10,636 nucleotides of DNA from RGIG4608 sp045635885 (GTDB lineage: Bacteria; Bacillota; Clostridia; Oscillospirales; CAG-272), in contig JAZTWO010000067.1 of NCBI GenBank assembly GCA_045635885.1, forward strand, positions 1-10,636, written 5' to 3'. Positions 1 to 6,612 of this stretch are shown here, one piece after another. Made by a program: the position numbers and the translations under genes. The notes under the pieces are model-generated. The model was given only the letters and a program-made list of their open reading frames with translations, had not been told where the DNA came from and did no database searches. The number at the start of each line of letters is the position of its first letter. The stretch's first letter is position 1.

Positions 1-63
1 TGACCGAGCCCGCAGGCGAGACCCTCGACGACCCGATTAAACGTCAACCAACCAATACCGCCT

Positions 64-111
64 CCGCACGTCATCCTTGAGGGAGCAAAGCGACCGAAGG
101 ATCTTGTGCGG
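64..111. repeat. Intergenic hairpin repeat with two-part stem
   Basis: The outer arms CCGCAC (64-69) and GTGCGG (106-111) are perfect reverse complements. The inner arms ATCCTT (73-78) and AAGGAT (97-102) pair as well, separated from the outer stem by a symmetric 3/3 internal loop. The apical loop is 18 nt (79-96). From memory, similar 'cgtcatcctt...aaggatc' intergenic sequences occur as dispersed repeats in gut bacterial genomes, but I cannot verify that here. Confidence 0.55.
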
Positions 112-144
112 ATAGCGAACTATAGACTATTTGTTCCAAACGAA

Positions 145-251
145 AAGTTAGTTTGTGTTTGGAAGCGGGCTCACGGAGTGAGCCCCTACGATAAGCGACA
201 TCATACACACAATATGGTGATTTTATCTCGCTAAAAAACTTCACGGCTACG
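145..251 (+). repeat. Tandem repeat unit A with variable hairpin
   Basis: This is the first of two tandem units offset by 108-110 bp. It opens with AAGTTAGTTTGTGTTTGGAA, continues into a hairpin with arms GGGCTCAC (167-174) and GTGAGCCC (178-185) around a 3-nt loop, then CCCTACG. It ends with a shared segment containing TACACACAATATGGTGATT and a terminal GGCTACG. The following unit shares the flanks almost exactly but has a different hairpin stem. Confidence 0.75.
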
Positions 252-252
252 G

Positions 253-361
253 AAGTTAGTTTGTGTTTGGAACGGGACGTCGAGGACGTCGTCCCCTACG
301 GTGAGTGATATTATACACACAATATGGTGATTTTATCTAACTATAAAACCTTATGGCTACG
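253..361 (+). repeat. Tandem repeat unit B with variable hairpin
   Basis: This second tandem copy has the same opening as unit A (253-272) and the same TACACACAATATGGTGATT segment (from 314) and GGCTACG end (355-361). The hairpin between the conserved CGGG and CCCCTACG is different: two GACGTC blocks (276-281 and 285-290) separated by GAG, themselves inverted repeats. The flanks match while the stem differs, which points to replacement or independent evolution of the stem rather than simple decay. Confidence 0.75.
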
Positions 362-383
362 CACAAGCAGAGTAAATTTTAGA

Positions 384-408
384 AAAACAATCCTTTGGGA
401 TTGGTTTT
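384..408 (-). terminator. Probable terminator of the leftward operon
   Basis: Read on the minus strand, CAATCC and GGATTG arms around a 4-nt loop are extended by A/T pairs with one bulged base, and a TTTTTCT run follows directly. It lies about 175 bp beyond the stop of the flavin reductase gene, with no other leftward gene between. This is the usual shape of an intrinsic terminator. The distance makes the assignment moderate, because another exit closer to the gene could exist. Confidence 0.5.
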
Positions 409-430
409 CGTAGTTCGGCACATAAAATCC

Positions 431-510
431 ACGTCGAAAATTTATTTTCGTAAGCGGATTTTGTGGGGTGAACCGATAATTTGCTCGCAAATTGTCGAAA
501 ATTTACGTCG
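431..510. repeat. Hairpin flanked by 12-bp direct repeats
   Basis: GTCGAAAATTTA occurs at 433-444 and again at 494-505, and ACGTCG borders both outer ends (431-436 and 505-510). Between them lies a near-perfect hairpin: AATTTGC (478-484) and GCAAATT (487-493), extended outward to 474-497 by four more pairs including one G-U. No coding frame explains the structure. It could be a decayed mobile or intergenic repeat; its function is unknown. Confidence 0.5.
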
Positions 511-581
511 AGTCAGCAAAAACCCACGCAATAAAAAAGTTTTGCCAAGCTTTTTCAAAAGCGGAAAACGGTACTTTCTAA

Positions 582-1154
582 CTATCTTTTCTTTTTCTTT
601 TTATTAGTAGAAAAGCCGAATTTGCCGATTTTTTTGCCAAGCTCGTAGTATTCACCGTGGGCATAGGCAACGAGATTTGCTTTATCAAGGCGCATTTTAT
701 CGTCCTTATCGAAAAGCGTTTCGTCAACGTTCACAGCAACAATGTCTGCCATAAACATATCGTGCGAGCCAAGTGGGATAATATCCGTCACCTTACATTC
801 AATGGACACAGGGCACTCGTCGATCATAGGAGCATCCACCACAGTTCCCTTCACCTTAGTGAGCTTGCACTTTTCGAATTTATTAACCTTTTTGCCTGTA
901 TAAATTCCGCAATAATCCGCCTCTTTAACAAGATTTGAGGGCGTGAGATTGATAACAAACTCGCCCTTTTCCTTAATTATATTATAGGAATGCCTTGTCG
1001 GGCGCACGGAAATATATGTTTTGGGCGGAATTGTGTTTAAAATTCCCGTCCAACCAATTGTGATGATATTGCTGTTTTCCATATCACCGCAAGAAACCAT
1101 TGTTGGTGGCAGGGGACAAACGAGCGCACCGCCCTTTAAAGTTCTTTTAGCCAT
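582..1154 (-). CDS. Flavin reductase-like FMN-binding protein
   Basis: The 190-residue protein fits the flavin reductase-like / flavoredoxin group with an FMN-binding split barrel. Visible hallmarks are the N-terminal PLPPTMVSCGD stretch (residues ~15-25), the NIITIGWTGILN strand-turn (~29-40) and the basic VRPTRHSYNII segment (~50-60), followed by FVINL, all in the usual order. Such proteins bind FMN in the cytoplasm and may reduce free flavin or act in small electron-transfer reactions; the real substrate cannot be read from sequence. The start codon overlaps the cyclophilin stop by one base (TAATG), and its own GAGG lies about 13 nt upstream, so translation is probably coupled. The C-terminus ends in an unusual lysine-rich tail (NKKKKKR), encoded in an A/T-rich run before a TAG stop. 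The family call is firm; the physiological role is open. Confidence 0.88.
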   Translation of the reverse strand: MAKRTLKGGALVCPLPPTMVSCGDMENSNIITIGWTGILNTIPPKTYISVRPTRHSYNIIKEKGEFVINLTPSNLVKEADYCGIYTGKKVNKFEKCKLTKVKGTVVDAPMIDECPVSIECKVTDIIPLGSHDMFMADIVAVNVDETLFDKDDKMRLDKANLVAYAHGEYYELGKKIGKFGFSTNKKKKKR

Positions 1155-1657
1155 TATTCAGTAATTTCCTCGATAGTTGTAATAACAACGTCCTTGCGAG
1201 GACAGTCCTGATACATCCACATTTTAACGGTTGTGGGAACGTTTGCAATTTTATCAACAACCTCAAGGCCTTCATAAACCTTGCCAAAAGCCGCATACTG
1301 ACCGTCAAGATGGGGCGCACGAGCGTGCATAATGAAGAACTGGCTTGAAGCAGAGTTGGGAGCGCTTGTTCTTGCCATAGAAAGAACACCACGCTCGTGC
1401 TTAAGATCGTTTTTAACACCGTTTGCACGGAATTCGCCCTTGATGGACTTTGCTTCCTTCTGTTCAAAATCGGTATCAAATCCGCCGCCCTGAATCATAA
1501 ATCCGGGAATAACACGGTGGAAAATAAGACCGTCGAAGAATCCCGCACGAACGAGATCCATAAAGTTTTTAACTGTAATGGGAGCTACCTCGGGATAAAG
1601 CTCTGCGCACATATCCCCAAATCCCTCAACCTTAATTCTAATTTTTGGATTGCTCAT
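1154..1657 (-). CDS. Cyclophilin-type peptidyl-prolyl cis-trans isomerase
   Basis: This 167-residue cyclophilin catalyses cis-trans isomerisation of Xaa-Pro bonds during protein folding. The active-site block FHRVIPGFMIQGG (residues 46-58) contains the catalytic Arg48 together with Phe53, Met54 and Gln56. The second block SASSQFFI (102-109) and HLDGQYAAFGKV (116-127) complete the binding groove; Leu117 sits where the human enzyme has its cyclosporin-binding Trp. There is no signal peptide, so it should be cytoplasmic, like PpiB of Bacillus. The ribosome binding site AAGGAG (1666-1671) overlaps the stop of the upstream Mini-RNase III gene, and its own stop overlaps the start of the next gene, so the three genes behave as one tightly coupled operon. 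Confidence 0.95.
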   Translation of the reverse strand: MSNPKIRIKVEGFGDMCAELYPEVAPITVKNFMDLVRAGFFDGLIFHRVIPGFMIQGGGFDTDFEQKEAKSIKGEFRANGVKNDLKHERGVLSMARTSAPNSASSQFFIMHARAPHLDGQYAAFGKVYEGLEVVDKIANVPTTVKMWMYQDCPRKDVVITTIEEITE

Positions 1658-1669
1658 TTTTCTTTCTCC

Positions 1670-2059
1670 TTATATGTTAATTTCATTAATTTTATCTTCA
1701 TAAGCGAGCAAAAACAGCTCGTTTATTCTGTCCTGTTTGCCAAGAAAATGAAGATAGCCGAAAAGCGACTCCATTCCCGTCGCCATTCGATATTGACCAA
1801 CGGTTGCGCTCTTTGGCGTATTGGTGTGGCCAATGTTTCTGCCCCTGCGATATGCGGCATTTTCATCTTCAGTTAAAAGCGGCAAAATCCTTTTCATTGC
1901 ATCTGCCTGCGCCTCTGCTTTGACAAACGAAAGTGCCGTGCTATTTAGATTTTTGGCGGACGAAACACCCTTTTTAACAAGCATTTCTCTAACGCAAATT
2001 TCAATTACGCTGTCGCCCAAATATGCAAGTGCCGCCGCACTTATCTCACCAATAACCAT
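1670..2059 (-). CDS. mrnC: Mini-ribonuclease III
   Basis: At 129 residues this is an RNase III catalytic domain without the double-stranded-RNA-binding domain, the hallmark of Mini-RNase III (the Bacillus protein is slightly longer). The signature LGDSVIE places catalytic acids at Asp16 and Glu20. The C-terminal block YRMATGMESLFGYLHF (residues 90-105) supplies Glu97. The NIGHTNTPKSA segment (75-85) between them is also characteristic. In Bacillus this enzyme trims both ends of 23S rRNA precursors. GAGGT lies 5-6 nt before the ATG, supporting the start. A consensus promoter sits just upstream at 2090-2118, so this gene heads its own transcript with the cyclophilin and flavin reductase genes. 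In many Firmicutes it lies near cysS; no cysS is visible here. Confidence 0.93.
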   Translation of the reverse strand: MVIGEISAAALAYLGDSVIEICVREMLVKKGVSSAKNLNSTALSFVKAEAQADAMKRILPLLTEDENAAYRRGRNIGHTNTPKSATVGQYRMATGMESLFGYLHFLGKQDRINELFLLAYEDKINEINI

Positions 2060-2089
2060 TTAGTACCTCTTGATAAATAATATAAAATA

Positions 2090-2118
2090 ATAATATCACA
2101 ACGATCAAAAATTGTCAA
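2090..2118 (-). promoter_or_regulatory. Sigma-A-type promoter for mrnC operon
   Basis: On the minus strand, TTGACA (2113-2118) and TATTAT (2090-2095) are separated by exactly 17 bp. Transcription would start near 2083, about 24 nt before the mrnC ATG. The site lies in the 66-bp gap after the RNase M5 stop, so mrnC does not depend on readthrough from rnmV. Confidence 0.7.
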
Positions 2119-2125
2119 TACAGCT

Positions 2126-2749
2126 TTATTTTTCGACCCTGTCAACCGCCTTGAGATATTCTTCATAGGTGGCAACCACCTTAAGTGCCTCAATTAGTGC
2201 GTTGGGAGTCATTCCACCTGGTAAATCGAATTTTTTAGCCAATTCGTCACGTTTTTGTGAGGAATTTTTGCCACCCGTTAAGCCGTCGACAAAGAAATCG
2301 ACCTTTGATAATGGATTTTTAGCAATTTCAAGCAGCTTTTCACTCACACTCTCATCATTTTCGCTTGAAAACGGAGCAAGAAGATTGTATAAAAGCTCGT
2401 TTTCCATGCCCTCAACGCCCAAAGTTCCCTCTTTTGACGGCTCGCTTTTGCGCTTTTCCTTGCCCTCAATTTTGGGAATGTAGAGTTGAATTAACTTGTC
2501 CTTGGGAACGAGCGACGAGATGTGCGAGCGAATTACTCTACCCCCTCCGTCACTGTCCGTAAGCACGATTATGGGCGAATTTTTGGCAAGCGCACGGATA
2601 AGCGCACTCTTTTCCTGTGCCTTGAAAACACCAAAACCGTCCGTTTTTATTATTAACCCCTCGCATATCGCTTGGAGCTTCATTCTGTCATATTTACCCT
2701 CAACTATTATCGGGTATGCTATTTTTAATTTTTTCATTTTCGTTACCAT
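2126..2749 (-). CDS. rnmV: Ribonuclease M5 (Toprim plus DUF4093)
   Basis: With the start at 2749 the protein is 207 residues, close to the family size. A Toprim domain occupies roughly residues 10-95: IIVEGKYD carries the conserved Glu17, and VLTDSDGGG carries the Asp65/Asp67 pair that binds metal. IPKIEGKEKRK (91-101) and KEGTLGVEGM (106-115) are typical of RNase M5-like proteins, and the C-terminal half (to ~200) resembles DUF4093, ending with LPGGMTPNALIEAL. In Bacillus, RNase M5 matures 5S rRNA from its precursor. The open frame continues upstream to 2950, but that extension is translated from a palindromic intergenic repeat (2811-2930) and is most likely not protein. Neither ATG at 2749 nor ATG at 2737 (203 residues) has a strong ribosome binding site, so the exact start is uncertain. 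Confidence 0.85.
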   Translation of the reverse strand: MVTKMKKLKIAYPIIVEGKYDRMKLQAICEGLIIKTDGFGVFKAQEKSALIRALAKNSPIIVLTDSDGGGRVIRSHISSLVPKDKLIQLYIPKIEGKEKRKSEPSKEGTLGVEGMENELLYNLLAPFSSENDESVSEKLLEIAKNPLSKVDFFVDGLTGGKNSSQKRDELAKKFDLPGGMTPNALIEALKVVATYEEYLKAVDRVEK

Positions 2750-2810
2750 ATAAAAATGTACTTTTAACAATAAATTGGGATTTGTCGGGGAGAAGATAGT
2801 TGAAGTAAAT

Positions 2811-2930
2811 GCCCTCTCCGTCTTCGCCTGCGGCAAATCCACCTCTCCCTGAGTGAGAGGCTTTGATTTGTAAGCATTCGCTCGAAAAAGGCTCGCCCTT
2901 TGGGAGAGCTCCGCGTAAGCGGTGAGAGGG
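2811..2930. repeat. Compound palindromic intergenic repeat
   Basis: The ~120-bp element is bounded by GCCCTCTCC (2811-2819) and the complementary GTGAGAGGGG at the far end. Inside are nested hairpins: CCTCTC/GAGAGG (2842-2847/2855-2860), GCTC-G-CCC/GGG-A-GAGC (2891-2898/2902-2909) and CCGC/GCGG (2911-2914/2919-2922). It fills most of the gap between the U32 and RNase M5 genes and is open in the rnmV frame, creating a false N-terminal extension. Similar 'CCTCTCCC...GGGAGAGG' elements are, as I recall, dispersed in gut Clostridia. Confidence 0.65.
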
Positions 2931-3013
2931 GTATTAACATAAACTAACATCTCGATAAATCAAAATTTAAAATTACGCCTTCATTGTTTTTGCGTTCATA
3001 ATTTGAATTATTT

Positions 3014-4273
3014 TTATTCCCCGGCTCTCAAAATATCGCCGACCTTAACGTCAAAGGGCACTTTGACAAAGAAATGCATAAAGGGGTGGGGTGAGGACTC
3101 AATTTCGTTACCCTTTTCATCACGCAAATCGCAAATTGTGAGCGCCTTTCCAACCTGACTTGGAGAAATAATTTCTGCGCTATCTCCAATTTTGCACTTG
3201 TTCTTCTGCATAAAGAGATAGTATTTTTCATCCTCTGCGCCATCGTTAAGACGTGCCTGCACTTCCCTCTCCGCTTCACTCATCTCGCAAGCGATGGCGA
3301 AATATGCCTTTTCACGAATATAACCCGTGTTTGAAGCAAGTTGAGCGCTTTCGATGGGATAATCAAAATAAAATCCCGTGCAATATTCCCTGTGGCTAAC
3401 GGACTCAAGCTCACGCATCCAAAGGGGATCAAATTTGTAATTTTCTTTATCACGATAATAGGCGTCAATAGCCATTCTATAGGCATTTGAAACAACTGCG
3501 GTGTAGTACGCAGACTTCATTCTGCCCTCGATTTTAAAGGATTTTATACCTGCCTCGATAAGTTCCGGAATGTGCTCAATTGTGCACATATCCTTTGAGG
3601 ACATAATGAAAGTTCCGTGCTCGTTTTGTTCAATGGGAAGGGGCATATCGGGGCGCTTTTCTTCAACAAGTGTGAAATTCCAACGGCAAGGTTGAGCGCA
3701 CGCACCACGGTTTGCGTCCCTGCCCGTAATGTGATGGGAGAGCATACATCTGCCACTATAAGAAACACACATAGAACCGTGAACAAATGCTTCAAGCTCA
3801 ATTTCGTCAGGGATTCCTGCTCTAATCTTCTTAATTTCACCAAGTGTAAGCTCACGAGCCAAAACAAGTCGCTTTGCACCAAGCGCAATATACGCCTTTG
3901 CCGCCGCAACACTGACAATGCTTGCCTGCGTTGAAACGTGAATTTCCATTTCGGGCAAAATCTCTTGAATTGTTGCCATAACACCAAGATCTGCAACAAT
4001 CATAGCATCAATTTTGCAGTCCTTAAGAGCCAACAAATATTCACGAAGAACGCTGTATTCGTGCTCGTGGGGCATTGTATTAACCGTTAAATATACCTTT
4101 TTGCCCAAATTGTGAGCATATTCAACCGCCTCATAAAGCTCGTCGTTTGTAAAATTATCGGCGGCGGAGCGCATTCCAAAAACGTTGCCCGCCAAATATA
4201 CCGCATCCGCACCGTAATTGAGCGCAGATTTCATTTTCTCAAAATTTCCCGCAGGGGATAAAAGTTCAACCAT
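3014..4273 (-). CDS. U32 family protein (peptidase U32 / TrhP-like)
   Basis: The 419-residue protein has the U32 layout: an N-terminal TIM-barrel-like half beginning LLSPAGNFEKMKSAL, then the family signature EAFVHGSMCVSYSGRCMLS (residues 161-179). Cysteines 169, 176, 192 or 196, and 230 are placed to bind an iron-sulfur cluster, as in characterised relatives. Conserved SSKDMC (225-230) and FKIEGRMKS blocks follow. The family was named for collagenase activity, but well-studied members of this size (Bacillus YrrO/TrhP2, E. coli YegQ/TrhP) are needed for 5-hydroxyuridine at position 34 of tRNA, and RlhA hydroxylates 23S rRNA. A tRNA- or rRNA-modifying role is therefore more likely than proteolysis, but which one is not decidable here. 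AAGGA about 9 nt before the ATG and a consensus promoter at 4317-4345 support this start. It is the first gene of the leftward block. Confidence 0.9.
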   Translation of the reverse strand: MVELLSPAGNFEKMKSALNYGADAVYLAGNVFGMRSAADNFTNDELYEAVEYAHNLGKKVYLTVNTMPHEHEYSVLREYLLALKDCKIDAMIVADLGVMATIQEILPEMEIHVSTQASIVSVAAAKAYIALGAKRLVLARELTLGEIKKIRAGIPDEIELEAFVHGSMCVSYSGRCMLSHHITGRDANRGACAQPCRWNFTLVEEKRPDMPLPIEQNEHGTFIMSSKDMCTIEHIPELIEAGIKSFKIEGRMKSAYYTAVVSNAYRMAIDAYYRDKENYKFDPLWMRELESVSHREYCTGFYFDYPIESAQLASNTGYIREKAYFAIACEMSEAEREVQARLNDGAEDEKYYLFMQKNKCKIGDSAEIISPSQVGKALTICDLRDEKGNEIESSPHPFMHFFVKVPFDVKVGDILRAGE

Positions 4274-4316
4274 GTTATATATTCCTTTTTATAAAATTAC
4301 ATTATTATTCATTATA

Positions 4317-4345
4317 ATTATAATATATATTTTCGCAACTGTCAA
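4317..4345 (-). promoter_or_regulatory. Sigma-A-type promoter for the U32 gene
   Basis: On the minus strand, TTGACA (4340-4345) and TATAAT (4317-4322) are separated by 17 bp, a perfect consensus match. A second TATAAT overlaps downstream at 4311-4316 but lacks a spaced -35. Transcription should start near 4310, giving a leader of about 37 nt. It is divergent from the lipoprotein promoter at 4398-4426. Confidence 0.8.
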
Positions 4346-4397
4346 GTGCGAACTTCCTCGCACGGCTTTTGTGCTCCCATTTTTTCACCAAAAATGC

Positions 4398-4426
4398 TTG
4401 CAATTTCGCCTTGCAGATGCTATAAT
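4398..4426 (+). promoter_or_regulatory. Promoter for the LRR lipoprotein gene
   Basis: TTGCAA (4398-4403) and TATAAT (4421-4426) are 17 bp apart, and TGC just before the -10 makes it an extended -10 element. The predicted start near 4433 lies downstream of the ATG at 4426, which rules out that ATG and favours the start at 4459 with its AAGGAG site. Confidence 0.75.
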
Positions 4427-4458
4427 TGAAGTGGAAAACTCTTTGGAAGGAGAAAATT

Positions 4459-6444
4459 ATGAAAAACAAGTCAAATTTTAGAATTATTTTAACAATCTTG
4501 ACTCTGTCAGCAATTCTCTGCACTGCTTTTTTCTTTAGCTCGTGCGGTAAAATTGATGAAAACAAGGTGACTGAGTCGGAGAATTTGCTTTTTGAACTCA
4601 ATAGCGACGGTGAAAGTTATTCCTTAACGGGAATTGGCGATTGCACCGACAAGGTTATAATTATTCCAAGCACCTATCAAGGCAAGCCGATTACAGAAAT
4701 CGGAGCTTATGCATTTAAATCAGAAGATATTACCGAGGTGGTTATTCCCGATTCGGTTACTACGATTAAAACATATGCTTTTATAAACTGTGATTCCCTT
4801 GAAAGTGTTACGCTTTCAAGCTCTCTAAAATCCCTTGAACGCAGTGCTTTTGAGGCGTGCTCCGCTTTAAAAAGCATTGAACTCCCCAATTCTCTTACAT
4901 TCATCGGCGATTATGCATTCAGTTATTGCAAATCCCTTGAAAATGTTGTAATGTCCGATTCGGTAACGTATATCGGAAGGGGCGCATTCCAAGCTTGCAA
5001 ATCTCTTAAAAGCATCACATTGCCCGACAACGTAAAAATTGACAGGGGTGCTTTTGCCGCTTGTGAATCACTTACAAGAATTGACTTCCCTGCTTCAATA
5101 GAATTTGTAGATTGGAGTGTATTCAACGGTTGCACATCGGTTACAACCATCACCTTTGCAAAACAAGTACCATACCACCCATATTATGACTTTGAAAACC
5201 TTACCACAGTTATTCTAAAGGATGGAGTAACAGTTGCTAACGCTTTATATTTTAGAAATTGCACGTCTCTCACCACCTTTGTCGTTTCATCTTCAGTAGA
5301 AAGCTTGGGTACTCCTTCGTTTTTTGAAGGTTGCACCTCGCTTAAAAACATAGACGTGGATGAAAATAATCAATATTTTAAATCCATTGACGGAAATTTG
5401 TATACCAAGGACGAAAAAACGCTTTTAAAGTACGCAGCCGGCAAGGAAGATGACACGTTTGCAATACCAACTTCAGTAACAAATATTAAAAGGAACGCAT
5501 TCATTGATTGCAAATCCCTTAAAAATATTACAATTCCCAACTCGGTAACCATTATAGAAAATGACGCTTTCAAAGATTGCACATCCCTTGAAAGCATTAT
5601 AATTCCCGATTCCGTAACGAGCATAGGGTGGCACGCATTTAATGGATGCACATCCCTTAAAAATATAGTTATTCCAAATTCAGTAACAAGCATCGGAATT
5701 AGTGCGTTCGAGGGTTGCACCTCTCTTGAAAGCATTGTTATTCCCGATTCGGTGACGAGTATAGGTGATGAAGCGTTCTACTGTTGCACTTCTCTTGAAA
5801 GTGTAATACTTTCCAATTCCTTGACAACCATCGGCTTCAAGTTGTTTGCGGGATGCTCGTCACTTAAAAATGTAACGTTTGGAAATTCGCTAACAAATAT
5901 TGAAGGCTCTGCTTTCTTAGGCTGCTCTTCCCTTGCAAATATAGCGCTTCCCGATTCGCTAAAGAGCATTGGGGACTGGGCATTCGAGCGTTGTACATCT
6001 CTTGAAAGCATTGTTATTCCCGACTCGGTAACAAGCATCGATCAGGGTGCGTTTAGATATTGCACATCACTTAAAAATATTACACTTTCCAATTCTTTGG
6101 AAAGCATCCAACACGCATTATTCGCACATTGTACCGCTATTACAAGCATAGTAATACCCAATTCGGTAACAAGTATTGGCAGCAATGCTTTTGATAATTG
6201 TACCTCGCTTACAAGCATAGCAATTCCCCATTCGATAACAAGCATTGGAAATCATGCGTTTTACGTTTGCACATCTCTTGAGAGTATTGTTATTCCCAAT
6301 GCTGTAACAACTATTGACTGGTATGCATTTGATGATTGCAAGGTCCTCACAATTTACTGTGAAGCAGAGTCCAAGTCCGAAGGATGGGATAATAAGTGGA
6401 ATAGCGATAACAGACCTGTTGTTTGGGGTTATAAGGGCGAATAA
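4459..6444 (+). CDS. BspA-like leucine-rich-repeat lipoprotein
   Basis: The start at 4459 follows AAGGAG (4447-4452) with a 6-nt gap and gives 661 residues. An N-terminal signal peptide (K2-K4, hydrophobic core ~8-26) ends at FFSSC, a plausible though non-canonical lipobox, making Cys29 the likely lipidated residue. The mature part is almost entirely BspA/TpLRR-type (LRR_5) repeats, about 23 units of ~23 residues with the consensus SIG-x-x-AF-x-x-C-TSL-x-x-I-x-IP-x-SVT. Residues 342-617 hold twelve consecutive units of exactly 23 residues. An insert around 299-341 (DVDENNQYFKSIDGNLY...) interrupts the array, as in other BspA relatives. The C-terminus (CEAESKSEGWDNKW...) is the usual cap. Such proteins are surface-exposed and in some species bind host matrix proteins; no ligand can be inferred here. 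It has its own promoter and terminator. Confidence 0.9.
   Translation: MKNKSNFRIILTILTLSAILCTAFFFSSCGKIDENKVTESENLLFELNSDGESYSLTGIGDCTDKVIIIPSTYQGKPITEIGAYAFKSEDITEVVIPDSVTTIKTYAFINCDSLESVTLSSSLKSLERSAFEACSALKSIELPNSLTFIGDYAFSYCKSLENVVMSDSVTYIGRGAFQACKSLKSITLPDNVKIDRGAFAACESLTRIDFPASIEFVDWSVFNGCTSVTTITFAKQVPYHPYYDFENLTTVILKDGVTVANALYFRNCTSLTTFVVSSSVESLGTPSFFEGCTSLKNIDVDENNQYFKSIDGNLYTKDEKTLLKYAAGKEDDTFAIPTSVTNIKRNAFIDCKSLKNITIPNSVTIIENDAFKDCTSLESIIIPDSVTSIGWHAFNGCTSLKNIVIPNSVTSIGISAFEGCTSLESIVIPDSVTSIGDEAFYCCTSLESVILSNSLTTIGFKLFAGCSSLKNVTFGNSLTNIEGSAFLGCSSLANIALPDSLKSIGDWAFERCTSLESIVIPDSVTSIDQGAFRYCTSLKNITLSNSLESIQHALFAHCTAITSIVIPNSVTSIGSNAFDNCTSLTSIAIPHSITSIGNHAFYVCTSLESIVIPNAVTTIDWYAFDDCKVLTIYCEAESKSEGWDNKWNSDNRPVVWGYKGE
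5482..6309 (+). repeat. In-gene 69-bp tandem repeat array
   Basis: Twelve consecutive 69-bp units encode the regular part of the LRR domain without any length change. Words such as GCACATC(C/T)CTT and ATTCCC(A/G)A(T/C)TC recur in register. The units have diverged at synonymous and surface positions, so this is not a recent amplification, but the regular register could still support unequal recombination and changes in repeat number. Confidence 0.8.
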
Positions 6445-6461
6445 GTTAATATTTTTTTCTA

Positions 6462-6491
6462 AAAAGCGAGTCGCAAAGGTGACTCGCTTTT
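6462..6491 (+). terminator. Intrinsic terminator of the LRR lipoprotein gene
   Basis: A perfect 11-bp stem, AAAAGCGAGTC (6462-6472) with GACTCGCTTTT (6481-6491), encloses an 8-nt loop 17 bp beyond the stop codon. The T-run is part of the 3' arm. Because of its A/T symmetry it could also work on the other strand, but no leftward gene ends here. Confidence 0.8.
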
Positions 6492-6530
6492 GTAAATCAA
6501 AAATTGAGCGCAAAATATTTTGCTACCCTA

Positions 6531-6559
6531 TTGAAAAAATGTGAAAAATATGTTATACT
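6531..6559 (+). promoter_or_regulatory. Promoter for the exonuclease gene
   Basis: TTGAAA (6531-6536) and TATACT (6554-6559) are separated by 17 bp, with TGT directly before the -10 (extended -10). Transcription should start near 6566, leaving a leader of about 47 nt before the TTG start codon. Confidence 0.7.
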
Positions 6560-6612
6560 AAATTTTAGTTTGTGATTTTTATTAATATTTTTATATATAC
6601 GGAGAAAAAATT

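Larger units (their letters stand above)
1..581. other. Gene-free repeat-rich left region
   Basis: I see no convincing coding sequence here. A 70-codon open frame at 395-607 has no recognisable domain or good ribosome binding site and runs antisense into the end of the flavin reductase gene. The stretch is instead a patchwork of structured repeats: a hairpin at 64-111, two tandem ~110-bp units between 145 and 361, a terminator-like hairpin at 384-408 and a hairpin flanked by direct repeats at 431-510. Positions 1-60 show nothing I can identify. Confidence 0.7.

Noticed and set aside
166..300. Possible integron attC sites
   Set aside because: The hairpins lack the RYYYAAC/GTTRRRY ends of attC sites and no integrase gene or gene cassette is present.
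395..607. 70-codon plus-strand open frame
   Set aside because: It has no domain, no good ribosome binding site, lies over a hairpin/direct-repeat segment and runs antisense into the flavin reductase gene.
4426..4458. Upstream ATG extending the LRR lipoprotein by 11 residues
   Set aside because: This ATG overlaps the -10 element of the promoter and lies before the predicted transcript start; the ATG at 4459 has an AAGGAG site and leads directly into a signal peptide.
6118..6513. Antisense open frames across the LRR gene
   Set aside because: The minus-strand frames here and at 4707-6245 are periodic shadows of the 69-bp repeats, with no independent start signals or family features.
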